A DNA stretch of 20,650 bases, from positions 323,986 through 344,635 of the forward strand of contig NW_008246082.1 in assembly GCF_000281045.1 (NCBI RefSeq). Direction: 5' to 3'. This DNA comes from Saprolegnia diclina VS20. Taxonomy: Eukaryota > Oomycota > Saprolegniomycetes > Saprolegniales > Saprolegniaceae. The notes beneath the pieces are model-generated. The model worked only from the letters and a program-made list of their open reading frames with translations, was not told the DNA's origin and did not search any database. Position numbers and translations under genes: made by a program. Positions within the stretch are counted from its first letter, which is position 1. Every line of letters begins with the position of its first letter. Positions 1 to 9,027 of the stretch are shown here, piece after piece.

Positions 1-83
1 CCTTGGTTGGGGTCAAACCCGCGTCCACCATGGTTGAACTTGCGCTTGATGTCGTTCTTGTTCTTGCCATGATATCCGGACAT
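1..83 (-). CDS. Possible first exon of a gene leaving the left edge (hypothetical)
   Basis: An ATG at 81-83 on the minus strand opens a frame that stays open to the window edge (27 codons). It starts MSGYHGKNKNDIKRKF and continues with a Gly/Arg/Asn-rich run ending GGRGFDPNQ. The composition is basic and polar and looks coding rather than random. The same frame is also open upstream of this ATG for at least 20 codons, so the true start or an upstream exon boundary is uncertain. I do not recognise the family. Only the amino end would lie here; the rest is outside the window. Confidence 0.3.
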   Translation of the reverse strand, partial: MSGYHGKNKNDIKRKFNHGGRGFDPNQ

Positions 84-718
84 CCGGTTGATTCCAGATC
101 CGGTTGCTCGCTGAGCCCAGGGGTGAATAATGGTGAAAGTACTTGATCTACATGTAGTCGAGTACCTACTAGTAGGCTCCCAGAACCTGAGCTGTGCGAG
201 TGGGTTTATCATTTAAAACAACGTTGGCCGTTGGCAACAGCATCTCAAGGTACTCGTTCGGGCCGATGGGCTCATTAGGCAGCATCGGGCGCTGCGAAGA
301 GCGGCGTAGGTGCTCTCAATGTAGCACGCAATCGCCTCGAGCAGGTGTTGCGGAAGCGCTGGGACCATCCCTGCTGTCTGGGCTCGCTTGCTTGGCTTGT
401 CACGAACTCGTTCTCTGCCATCCTGTGATTGGCTGAAATGTTGAAAATGGCGCGAGGAATCTCGATAACCCTTTCTTGATCGCACTTCAAGTCAAGCCGA
501 GCGGACGTCGCGCCTTGAAATCCTTGGCCATCATTCCGTGCGCGCTAGTGGACTGTATCCCACTTCACGCGCCCTGAATCAAGAGCACGGCGCCGAAGGA
601 AGCCGTCGAATGTCCACCTTCCGAGGTGAAATCTGTGGTAGATGAGTAGGTAAGAAGGCTATGTACTACAGTGTACTACCAGCAACATCATAATGGATGT
701 AAATACGTTTCTTTTTTG
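84..718. other. Intergenic stretch, no supported gene
   Basis: Several short minus-strand open segments occur between about 190 and 640. One contains PALPQHLLEAIACYIEST and another in a different frame starts MLPNEPIGPNEYLEMLLP. I could not join them by plausible splice sites into one protein, and no domain is recognisable. They may be remains of a host gene or chance frames. Two perfect short palindromes sit side by side here: CTACATGTAG at 148-157 and CCTACTAGTAGG at 165-176. Confidence 0.4.
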
Positions 719-1825
719 TCAAATCAACAACTCGACGCCGCAGTCGTGGCAGAACTGGACGAGTGTTAGCTGGTTGTGGTCCATGGCCCACGCAGCTAGC
801 GCGCGCAAAAACTACGCACCGTATCAGGATCATCATCCTTCCCTACAACGTACTGTGGTCTGGTGCGTAGGGTGCAACCCGACAGCAAGTACGAAGCGCA
901 AGGCTTCGAGCACAAAGCCGTTGAGCACCAGCACCGAGAGCGCCGCCAGTGGACCACCATCGTTGAGTCGTCCGACGAGGTCGAGGAGTGCGCCATGGTC
1001 CTTGCATTGAAGGATCCAGCGTTCCAGTGCGTCGGCAAAAACGCCATGCAATGTCATCTACCACGGGCTAAGCCATTGAACATCGCAGCAATCTTCCTAC
1101 CGGCGACTTGACATTGTGCAAGCGTGCACCCGTGTCGAGAAGGAGCTTCGTCGTGGCAACATCGCCGCTCTCTGTGGCCGCAAACAGCGCGCTGGTGCCC
1201 TTCTACTCAAATCAAACAAGCTGAGGTATGTCTAGACCCGTGGACGACGTAGGGTACCGCATCAAAGAGGTGCACGCTAGCGCCATGGTCTAATAAGAGC
1301 CGGGCGACGCGCGCATAGCCCCACGCCGCCACGCTGTGCAGGCTGCTGCGGCCGTTCTATTGCAACACTGTGTAAGACAAGACAAATCCGAACACAAAGG
1401 ACGACCGTATCCTGAACGTTGATGGCAGCACCATGGCGCACGAGCAGCTCGATGATCTCAAAGTACCCGTGCTCGGATGCGACTTGCAGCGGAGTGCGAC
1501 CAAGGAAGCGCTCGTCGGTCGCAGCACCAGACGCCAACAGGAGACGCACCACGTCGACGTGGCCATCGCGCGTCGCCAAGTGCAGCGACGAGATGCCATG
1601 CACGTGATCGTCCGAGGGCTTGTGCACATGCTCCTTCGGGTCGGCGCCAGCGCTCAAGAGAAACGCCGTTGCTGCGACGTGGCCGCCCCAGACGCAGAGA
1701 TGCAGCGCCGTGTAGCCAAAGTGCGTCCGATGCACCCAGCCTTCGTCACGCTCGAGGGCCAACACACGACCCAGACGCTTGACATCGCCTTGGCTTGCGG
1801 CGCGCCACCACGTTGTTGCCAGCAT
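719..1825 (-). CDS. Ankyrin-repeat protein, five exons
   Basis: Model: complement(join(719..811,854..1057,1101..1202,1258..1356,1406..1825)), 918 nt, 305 residues. Introns are 49, 55, 43 and 42 nt, all GT..AG, and all exons join in one frame. The start is the ATG at 1823-1825; the frame is open slightly upstream but without another ATG nearby. About five ankyrin repeats are readable in residues 25-205, with cores such as FGYTALHLCVWGGHV, ISSLHLATRDGHVDVVRLLL, RTPLQVASEHGYFEIIELL and TSALFAATESGDVATTKLLL. The last 95 residues are hydrophobic and helical (for example GGPLAALSVLVLNGFVLEAL), have no recognised domain, and end in a small Cys/His-containing segment, VQFCHDCGVELLI. Ankyrin stacks bind protein partners; the partner and cell location are unknown. 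It lies downstream of the BTB-ankyrin-FYVE gene on the same strand, 499 bp away, so the two could be old relatives. Confidence 0.75.
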
Positions 1826-1923
1826 TCCGCAAATTCCCAACTGCAAACTCGAGATTCGAATTTGACGAGTATCGTGTGCTCCCGCTCGTTGTTTCTACGG
1901 CCCCATCGCATGCAAAATAGGAT

Positions 1924-1989
1924 CTGGTCCGTCGCTCTGGTCCGTCAGGCTCACGTTCCGTGACGACCCAAGGCTTGACCCAAGGCTTG
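1924..1989. repeat. Two short direct duplications upstream of the ankyrin gene
   Basis: CTGGTCCGTC occurs at 1924-1933 and again at 1937-1946 with a 3-bp spacer. ACCCAAGGCTTG occurs twice in perfect tandem at 1966-1977 and 1978-1989. They lie about 100-165 bp upstream of the start codon of the 719-1825 gene. They could be slippage products or repeated promoter elements. The rest of the 1826-2324 gap shows nothing else I can support. Confidence 0.6.
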
Positions 1990-2324
1990 CCTCCCATACC
2001 CGCATCCCGCCTCGGTCGTCGGCTGCACCACCGTGGCGGGTGATTCAAATCGACCCGGAATAAGCTTGATAAGTTGATACCAAACACGGCACACGCGATC
2101 CAAACTGTCGACGCTGACAGCAAACTAGGCGACCTCACCAACGAACTGCGCTGCAATCCCTACGACCATAGACAACGCCAACAAACGCAAGCCCGAGGAA
2201 GTGGGACGAAGCGAGAGAGTGGGACGTTGAAGTGCCTAATGCGTCTGGTCGGCAGCTGCCGAATAAGTAGCCAAACTGCAGTGCTCGTCACAGGTCGCGT
2301 CACATGACAACCCAAACGAGGCTA

Positions 2325-4856
2325 TTACATGAGCTTCCGGAACGAGAGCACGTCAAAACACACATCGCAGACGCGCGCGGCCGACGGCTGGTTAAACTTG
2401 GGCAACGGAATCCGGTTGGACGAGCACCGGTAGCAGATCACGCGCCCGCAGTGGCGGCAATGGTGCTTGCGCATGGCCATGCCAAACGACTGGCTGCACG
2501 ACATGCACTCGACGACCGTGTCGTCGGCCACCCACGGCGGCGGCACGTTGACGTTCTTGAGGATCGGGACCACCATGACGCCTTGGGACGTGCTCTCGGC
2601 GAGGTTGACGACGCTCCGGCCTACGGTACATCCATTTTTATGCAAATCCACCTCGTAATGAGTGCGTACCGACGAGGTCCTGGACGTAAACCGGCGCTCC
2701 CGCTCGCACTAGAGCGACTGCGATCGCCTCACTGGCTGTCCCCACGGCCAAGTGCAACGGCGTGCTTCCGTCCAGACTCTGCACTTGAATGTCGGCGCCA
2801 TGTTCCCGCTACGTGCGTCGCATGAGAGGCTTCGGCAGTGTCGGAAAGGAGGTCGTACAAACATATCAAGGACAGAGACGGGCCCCGTGTGGTGCGCGCA
2901 GAACGTATGCAGCGGCGTGTAGCCTACGTCACGCGTTGACCAATAATCGTTGTCGTCGGCGTGTGCATACCAAACCAGTTGGGTATGTTCGGGTCGCTTC
3001 CGTTCTCCAAGAGCACTTGAAGAATCTTCTCGCATCGGTCTTTTGGCGCCATCGCGGCCAAGTTGAGCGCCGTGTTGCCTGCATACCGTCGTCAGCTCCG
3101 TCTCCTAAGCACATCCTCCACGCACTCTTGTAGTCGACGGCGTTGATGTCAAACGATGGACCAGGCATCGCGTCCATGCTGTCGGGACTCGCACTGACTG
3201 CGCTCGCGCGATCTTCCGTGAGCTTGAGCAGAATAAGAACCACGGGCGCATGGCCGTGGGCGGCCGCCATATGAAAAGGCGTCTACGCAGGGTTGAGCTA
3301 AATCGCAAGCAGCTAAAGTACCTGGCCCTGGTCGTCGAGGACATCGAGGTCGGCGCCTTGTTGGAAGAGAAGACTCACGATACCAATGTCGCCGCTATCA
3401 TTCACTCAACGTCGCCGTAAGAGACACAAGGTACCGGCTCGCAGCGACGTGCATGGGCACTTGACCACGCATGTTGGGGATGTTGGGGTTGCACTTGTCG
3501 GCAAGCGCCTCGGCGACCGCCTTCACCACGGTGAGCATTGACAAGAGTGCAGATACACGACGTACGACGGTGCTCGCAACGTGCAGCGGCGTGTTGCCGT
3601 CGCAATCTTGAAAGTTGGGGACGGCGTTGCAGCTTAATAAATACGCCACAATGTCCACATGGCCAAAGTGACTAATAGCATTATTTGCTCAGCAAGCACC
3701 GAGAGAGCCCACAAATACCTCGCAATGTGCAACGGCGTCTGCTGCCGCCCAAACGCATGCGTATCGGCGAGCGTCGATATGAGGTTGACGTCGGCGCCGT
3801 GGTCGCGCACGAGCAGTTCGCAGTGCAGGCGGTTCCCGCTTGCGCAGGCCATGAGGAACCAGCCCTGGATGCTGTTCTCCATGAGAATGTGGTCGAGCGT
3901 CGGGAGCACAAGCACGCGTCGGAGGATGGCTTCGTTCTGCGTCTGGAGCGCGGCCACCAGCGGGAGCACACCAGCGTCGTTCGCCTGTGCGAGCAGCGCG
4001 GTCATGTCGTTCTCATCCGACTAGACAGAGTATGAGACAAGATATTGGAGCGCTCAGTGAACCAAGAGCGCGTCGACAACGCGGAGGTTTTGGTGTTGAA
4101 TCGCAAGGACGAGAGGCACGCTGGTGCGTTGCCGGTAGATGGAGAGAAGGCGCTCGGTGGAGCATTGCGCGAGCTGCAGCAGCCTACGCAGCGAATGATG
4201 CAGGAAGGAGACGTTGATCGCGTACTGTTGCATCTCGGCGTCCGGCATCGTCATGATCGTGCGCATGCACTCATCGACAAGGCGACGCATGGCGCAACGC
4301 ACCGGGCTGGCGCTGTCCATGACATGAAAGACGTCCGAGTCGACCATGTTGAGGATCTCCATGAGGTGCAACTTGTGGTTGGGCGCCTCGGCCTCGATGC
4401 ACAAGATGCATAACCGCGGAACGTCATACCTACTGACCGCATGAGCAGGTGGTTTGCAAGCATTATGCTGTACCGAGCAGCGGCTTGGAGCAAGTCGAGC
4501 CAAAAGCTGTCCGATGATGGCGTGGCCTGGATCTTGCCCGTGTAGAGATAGCGCAGGAGCTCCTTGAAGATGGCGTACGAGGTGTCTTGGACGACGATCT
4601 TGAGCGGGAGACGAAGACGCTTGGAGCCGGTCGCGATGTTGGTGATGCTCGTCGAGCTATCGAGGAAGGCTGTGCGAAAGGCGCCCGAGCGCAGCGACAG
4701 CAAGAGCCGGTGGGCAGGCACACTCATGGCCGCGTCGGCGCCGCCCGACGGAGGGAAGAGGAGGAGCACGTCGCTCAGGTGGGCGTTCATGAAGAGCCCG
4801 CGGATCTCGTCTTCCTCGGCAACGCCAATGATGCCCATGCTCGTCGGGTCGACCAT
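2325..4856 (-). CDS. BTB - ankyrin - FYVE protein, Rabankyrin-5 (ANKFY1)-like
   Basis: Model: complement(join(2325..2620,2670..2808,2859..2923,2971..3078,3126..3282,3322..3394,3435..3671,3719..4020,4063..4429,4474..4856)), 2127 nt, 708 residues. There are nine introns of 39-50 nt. Residues about 20-145 form a BTB/POZ domain (HLSDVLLLF, VPAHRLLL, LLRYLYTGKI). A helical stretch follows, then about eight ankyrin repeats at 250-610 (TPLHIASHFGHVDIVAYLL, MHVAASRGDIGIVSLLF, STPLHLAVGTASEAIAVAL). Residues 640-702 are a FYVE zinc finger with the WxxD motif (WVADD), the RKHHCRHCGR signature, four CxxC pairs and the RVC motif, so all PI3P-binding hallmarks are present. Human ANKFY1 has the same domain order and acts on early endosomes; a similar role here is inference. 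The start chosen is ATG 4854-4856, just before the BTB domain. An in-frame ATG at 4992-4994 would add 46 residues. The span 3521-3565 (GTACGT..AAG, 45 nt) may be an optional intron. Confidence 0.87.
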
Positions 4857-4880
4857 TCTGGCCGGCGAAGAAGATGCTGC

Positions 4881-4899
4881 CGGTCCGGAAATCGGACCG
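4881..4899. promoter_or_regulatory. Perfect short hairpin just upstream of the BTB-ankyrin-FYVE start
   Basis: CGGTCCG (4881-4887) and its exact complement CGGACCG (4893-4899) flank a five-base loop. It lies 25-43 bp upstream of the preferred start codon. On the transcript it would be a GC-rich 5' leader hairpin; as DNA it could be a dyad binding site. It would be inside the coding region if the upstream ATG were used. Function is inferred from position only. Confidence 0.4.
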
Positions 4900-5379
4900 G
4901 ACCCCGAGTGTAAAATACGTGTTTTTACGCCCCGTGAGAAATACATGCGGAGCGAGACCGACGAAACCGGTACAACTGGAAGCATGAGAAACATGATACC
5001 GCAAGAGCTGCACCTTGCTACACTGATGCTTCTAGGCTACCCTAATGCGTAATACCAGGCTGCGACTCGAACCGATTGTTCAGGACGCATTGCGGCGTGG
5101 ATTTCACACATGCTGTGTAAATTGTGTGTAGTATATTTACCACATAAAACACACACATGTACTAAAAATAGATTTGGCACTGGGACAGGGTTCGATCCTC
5201 GATCGGCCACTGCGCTTGCATTTTCTCATAACCGAATTTGTAAAGATAAATAACGACTAAAAGACATATTGTACACGTCTACACACTCGTTTATATATTC
5301 TTATCTATCGACTAGGTGACAATGACGTCGTCGCCATGCATTCCTTCCAAGAATGCTCCAATGCGACAGCCGTAAAGCT
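4900..5379. other. Gap between two minus-strand genes; AT-rich from about 5100
   Basis: This holds the 5' flank of the BTB-ankyrin-FYVE gene and the 3' flank of the intronless ankyrin gene. From about 5100 to 5310 the sequence is AT-rich, with GTGTGT and ACACACAC runs around 5123-5158 that could pair imperfectly. No coding signal is seen. A GGTTCGATCC box at about 5189 resembles a tRNA T-loop but no tRNA folds around it. Confidence 0.5.
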
Positions 5380-7230
5380 TCATGTCGGGCGTTGTACATA
5401 GCGTTGGTAGAGCCGAGTTGTCGTACGAGACGCTGTGATGCGCCGCTCGTCGACGAGGTACGCGATGCACGCATGGTTTCGCATGAGGCAGGCCTGCTGC
5501 AGTGCCGTGTCGAGCATCCCATTTGCATCGGGCTCATCGCAGAGCCACTTGAGAATATCGACGCGATCGGTCTCGACCGCCGTCAAGAGGGCCTCGCGAA
5601 CACTGGCTTCGTCGCGGTGTCTCAAGATGAAGGCGACCATGTCGACGCGACCACTGTGTACAGCGGCCCAGATTGTCTTTTCGGTAAAACCAGCGTAGTT
5701 GTGCTCGTGGTAGAACTGCACGAGAGCGACATGGCCGCCCAACGTGGCGTCGTAGACGTACCGGGGCAGGTGTCCGTCCAGTTCGAGCGCATGCGCGTAC
5801 TGGGCAATGTTCGCGTGGCCAAAGTAGCTGCACCGATGCCACACTTTTTCCATCGTAAAGCCGAGGCCGTTCAAGAACCGTAGGAGCTCGACATGCCCCG
5901 ACTCGGCGGCGTGGGCGACGCAATCGGCGTAGACCACCGCGTCTCGGACAAGCTGATTCGCCGAGAGGACGCACTGATGCGCCTTCTCGCAGCGAAGCTC
6001 GAGCCGTTGACTTATGACAAGGCGCGGGCTTAGCCAGCGCACGACCTCCATGTTACCGTAGGAAATGGCGTAGGCGAAGAGATGCGGGAGGCAGAGAATG
6101 TGCAAATCATGCTTGTCGTGTCGAGCCCGCCACGCCGTAAACAGTGCATGGTACGCTGCGTACGAAGCCATCCCGGGTACTTGATGCGGCGTCTCGTAGA
6201 TCGCATGGCGGTGACAGAGCTCGAGAAGACCAATGGTGTGCGTATCAAAGCCGGGTTGGTACGATGTGACGAGACCGAGAAGCTCCTTGGACACGAGGAC
6301 GGACGTGATGCGCTGATGGCGCAGGACCTTGGAGAGCTCGTCGCGGAGGCACTGGACAGCAGCTTGCGCACAGCAGTACGCGGCGACTTCCAAGGCGCCG
6401 GTCAAAAAGGGACGCGCATTGGGCTGCTGGCAGAGCCATTGAAGAAGCTCCAGGCGGCGGTGGTATATGGCGTCATACAGAGCTGTCTTGAAAGAAAGAT
6501 CTTTGAGATGTGGGTGTGTGAGGAGCGCTTGCACTGTCGGTAGGTCGCCGTGCCGGACGGCCAGCGCAAGTGTGTACGAGTTCACGCCATCGACACGCAG
6601 CGTGTTGAAGTATCGCACGAGCTCGAAATGACCGTTCTCAGCAGCATCGTTGACAAGTGCGTCGGGCCAAACGCCAAGACGATGCTCAACGACAAAGCGG
6701 GCGACGTCGAGATGCCCACCAAAACAGACGGCGCGCCAGACGTCGACCATGTCAAAGCCGCAGTCAAAGAGGAAGCGTAAGAGCTCTACATGGCCCTTTG
6801 TCGCAGCACGACGCACGCAGTCGGAGGCGCGGATGGTCATTGCGGGCCCGAGCTGCTCGGAGGCGCAAGGGCACGCGCGACACCCGACTGCATGGAGAAC
6901 GAGCGTTGTCTTGTTCCAGAACACAGCCTCGCGGTTGACGAGCCACTGAAGAACATGAACGTCGCCACAACGAAGCGCGTACGCAAAGAGATGCGGCGCG
7001 CAGAGCAATGGAAGCGCGGCGGTGCCATGGCGCGCAAGCCAGCGCTGGAAGGTCGCCGCGTCCGCTGCGTCGTCGTCGTCGTCGGCTTGCGGCTCGTAGC
7101 CGTAGCTGGCTGCAAGCCGGACGCTGCGGCAGCGCAGTGGGCCATCGGTTGACAGCGCGTCGCTTTGGTAGCTGCAGATGCGCGGAAGCAAGCGACTCGA
7201 GCAGAGCACGTGCGCCGCGACGGTGTGCAT
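5380..7230 (-). CDS. Intronless protein of degenerate ankyrin repeats, duplicated module
   Basis: A single open frame of 616 residues runs from ATG 7228-7230, with the sequence beginning MHTVAAHVLCSSRLLP. The frame is open 28 codons further upstream, but that part runs into a hairpin and AT-rich flank, so the inner ATG is preferred. The protein consists of ankyrin-type helix pairs with motifs such as GHVELLRFLFDCGFDMVDVW, GHFELVRYFNTL, RRLELLQWLCQQPN and VDILKWLCDEPD. These belong to the degenerate ankyrin class common in oomycetes and giant viruses, where the TPLH core is lost. Two halves, roughly residues 45-290 and 345-590, resemble each other along their whole length. Each opens with a PHLFAYA segment, has a GHVELLRFL repeat, and ends with an LxWLCxxPxA block. 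It is probably a protein-binding scaffold; the partner is unknown. There are no introns, unlike the flanking genes to the left. Confidence 0.8.
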   Translation of the reverse strand: MHTVAAHVLCSSRLLPRICSYQSDALSTDGPLRCRSVRLAASYGYEPQADDDDDAADAATFQRWLARHGTAALPLLCAPHLFAYALRCGDVHVLQWLVNREAVFWNKTTLVLHAVGCRACPCASEQLGPAMTIRASDCVRRAATKGHVELLRFLFDCGFDMVDVWRAVCFGGHLDVARFVVEHRLGVWPDALVNDAAENGHFELVRYFNTLRVDGVNSYTLALAVRHGDLPTVQALLTHPHLKDLSFKTALYDAIYHRRLELLQWLCQQPNARPFLTGALEVAAYCCAQAAVQCLRDELSKVLRHQRITSVLVSKELLGLVTSYQPGFDTHTIGLLELCHRHAIYETPHQVPGMASYAAYHALFTAWRARHDKHDLHILCLPHLFAYAISYGNMEVVRWLSPRLVISQRLELRCEKAHQCVLSANQLVRDAVVYADCVAHAAESGHVELLRFLNGLGFTMEKVWHRCSYFGHANIAQYAHALELDGHLPRYVYDATLGGHVALVQFYHEHNYAGFTEKTIWAAVHSGRVDMVAFILRHRDEASVREALLTAVETDRVDILKWLCDEPDANGMLDTALQQACLMRNHACIAYLVDERRITASRTTTRLYQRYVQRPT

Positions 7231-7264
7231 GCCACGAATTCCGTGGACCCCATGTTTAAAACGC

Positions 7265-7333
7265 AGCAATATGTATAAAACATTTGATACTTTGGGAATT
7301 TTCCAAAGCATCAAGTGTTTTATACATATTGCT
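7265..7333. repeat. 69-bp near-perfect hairpin in the 5' flank of the intronless ankyrin gene
   Basis: Arms 7265-7295 and 7303-7333 are 31 bp each and match at 29 of 31 positions, with a 7-bp loop. Each arm contains a TATGTATAAAA motif, so a TATA-like sequence is present on both strands. It sits 35 bp upstream of the preferred start at 7230 and 141 bp downstream of the stop of the next gene (7474). It could be a tiny foldback element, a transcription stop for the upstream gene, or a symmetric promoter. Which of these cannot be decided from one copy. Confidence 0.75.
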
Positions 7334-7473
7334 CAACCAAATACAACGCAGGCAGAGCGCTATACTACTGAGACACCTACACCGCGTACCACCGTGGCGC
7401 AGCTTGGCTTGAATTGCAGAGCTTATAAAACGAGATGCAGCATGATTCAAGATCGTCACTGGGTCAAGAACTG

Positions 7474-8952
7474 CTACGCGATGCGACTCGACACGACCAA
7501 CGTATTGTCCTTGAGCTCGAGGCCGAGACCGTGCTGCGACGCAAGCTCGTGCAAAACCGCGCCATGAACTTGCGGACTCTGGCCACCACCAAACGGCATG
7601 GACACGGTCACGCCAGGGCGCATCGCGACGGCCTTGAAGAGACCGTCCAATGCCGCGACATCCTCGAGTCGTTGGTCGGCAAGCTCGAATCGCAGCGGCA
7701 ACCGAGGCGTCGCGACAGTGAGCGCCGTCGCGAGCTCGCGCATGCAGAGGTCGTTGCCCTCGGCTTGCGTAAAACGCACAAAATGGACGCCGGCTTCGAT
7801 CCAGCGCCGGAACGCGCCTCCGACGCGGCCCATCTCACGGCCGCTAAACGACGACCAGAAGCCCCACGTGACCGACTCGAGGCAGCGCGACGTGCTGATC
7901 CAGTCGAGCAGCGCAAGGCGTGTGCCAGACGACGCCTCAAAGACGTTGAGCGTCACGACCCGCAAGGACGACGGACCCGCTGCCTGCTTGACGGCAGACG
8001 TGTCGGCGAGGCTCGTGCACACGAGCGAGATCTCTTCGAGACGCGGCAGTCGTGGCAGCACCGCTGCGAGAAAGCTGCTGTCGCCAAACGCAAACACTTC
8101 AAGGTCGAGGTGCGTCATCACAGAGAGGTCGAGACGGTGCAGAAGCTGGCGCAGTCCTTCGATCGACGACGTTCGAACGCGGAGACGCGTCAACGGGCGC
8201 GTGAGTCGAGGTCCAGAGGTGAGGCTGCTGATGACTCCGTCGGCAAGGACAAATTCGAGGCTTTGGAGCGTCGGTGTCGCCGCCAGCGCGGCCGCCAACA
8301 TGTCATTGTCCTCCGTCTCGAATCGCCACAGCGACAAATGGGTCGCATACCCCGTTCGCAGCCACGGCCCAAGAAGCGCGACGCCGTCGTCAACGTCAAA
8401 GCAGTCGCCGTCGTCCGCAAACAAATCGAGTCGGCGGACGTGGTGCGCGCGCGTCGTGATCGCGCGAATGATTCGCTCTGGCTTATCGCGGGGTTGCACT
8501 TCAACGTGGTGGAGGCCCGTGCACAACTCGAGCACGCTGCCGAGCACGTCTGTTCCGCCACCAAGCTCTTCGCTCAGCACCGTGACGGATGCGACCTTGT
8601 GTCCCCACTGCGCTGCAAACCCGAGAAGGTTCATGGTCGGCCCAGAACGCGTCGCGAGATGCTGCTGGAGCGCGACGAGGTTGCCGACCCGGATCGTCGT
8701 GAAGGATGGCATCGCGGCCAGCACGAGATCCATCATGGCTGCGTCCATACTGTCGTCGAGGCAGGGCTGCGGCCAAAGCGGGTGCTGCTCGCATTGCCGC
8801 GCTAGGAGCTCGCGGAGCGCTGCGAGCGGCGCCGGGAGCGCATGAAGCGGGAGTGCCCGTAGAAGAGCAGTGACGTCGGCGGGCGAGGCCATGCACTGGA
8901 CGAGGCGGACGAGGACGTCGGGGCTCATGGCCAGGAACGAGGTCTCGGTCAT
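7474..8952 (-). CDS. Intronless F-box-like / leucine-rich repeat protein
   Basis: The open frame gives 492 residues from ATG 8950-8952 (MTETSFLAMSPDVLVRLVQC). An in-frame ATG at 9007-9009 would add 19 Pro/Lys-rich residues and is less likely. The first 50 residues have the hydrophobic pattern of an F-box (LAMSPDVLVRLVQCMASPAD, then LLRALPLHALP), the segment that in true F-box proteins binds SKP1. The rest carries irregular leucine-rich repeats, for example ATHLSLWRFETEDNDMLAAA, TPTLQSLEFVLADGVI, MTHLDLEVFAFGDSSFLAAV and LPRLEEISLVCTSL. This suggests a substrate receptor of an SCF-type ubiquitin ligase, but the F-box match is weak. The closest family is the F-box/LRR-like proteins expanded in Saprolegniales. 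There are no introns. Very long open frames on the opposite strand are a GC-bias shadow. Confidence 0.72.
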   Translation of the reverse strand: MTETSFLAMSPDVLVRLVQCMASPADVTALLRALPLHALPAPLAALRELLARQCEQHPLWPQPCLDDSMDAAMMDLVLAAMPSFTTIRVGNLVALQQHLATRSGPTMNLLGFAAQWGHKVASVTVLSEELGGGTDVLGSVLELCTGLHHVEVQPRDKPERIIRAITTRAHHVRRLDLFADDGDCFDVDDGVALLGPWLRTGYATHLSLWRFETEDNDMLAAALAATPTLQSLEFVLADGVISSLTSGPRLTRPLTRLRVRTSSIEGLRQLLHRLDLSVMTHLDLEVFAFGDSSFLAAVLPRLPRLEEISLVCTSLADTSAVKQAAGPSSLRVVTLNVFEASSGTRLALLDWISTSRCLESVTWGFWSSFSGREMGRVGGAFRRWIEAGVHFVRFTQAEGNDLCMRELATALTVATPRLPLRFELADQRLEDVAALDGLFKAVAMRPGVTVSMPFGGGQSPQVHGAVLHELASQHGLGLELKDNTLVVSSRIA

Positions 8953-9027
8953 CTTGTGCTTCTTCGGTGCTTGAGCTGGACGAGGCAAATTGGGATTTGC
9001 CAACTGCATTGCAAAATTTCAACCCGA

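Noticed and set aside
4857-4994. An upstream ATG adding 46 residues to the BTB-ankyrin-FYVE protein
   Set aside because: The added segment is hydrophobic and low in conservation signal, contains the dyad, and places the BTB domain unusually far from the N-terminus. It is kept only as a possibility.
5160-5225. A GGTTCGATCC word resembling a tRNA T-loop (internal B box)
   Set aside because: The flanking bases do not form a T stem, and no acceptor or anticodon stem can be drawn at the right spacing on either strand.
7435-8845. Plus-strand open frames of 456 and 415 codons opposite the F-box/LRR-like gene
   Set aside because: They are Arg/Ser-rich antisense shadows of a GC-rich gene. The minus-strand frame has leucine-rich-repeat patterning and sensible composition; the plus-strand ones have no domain.
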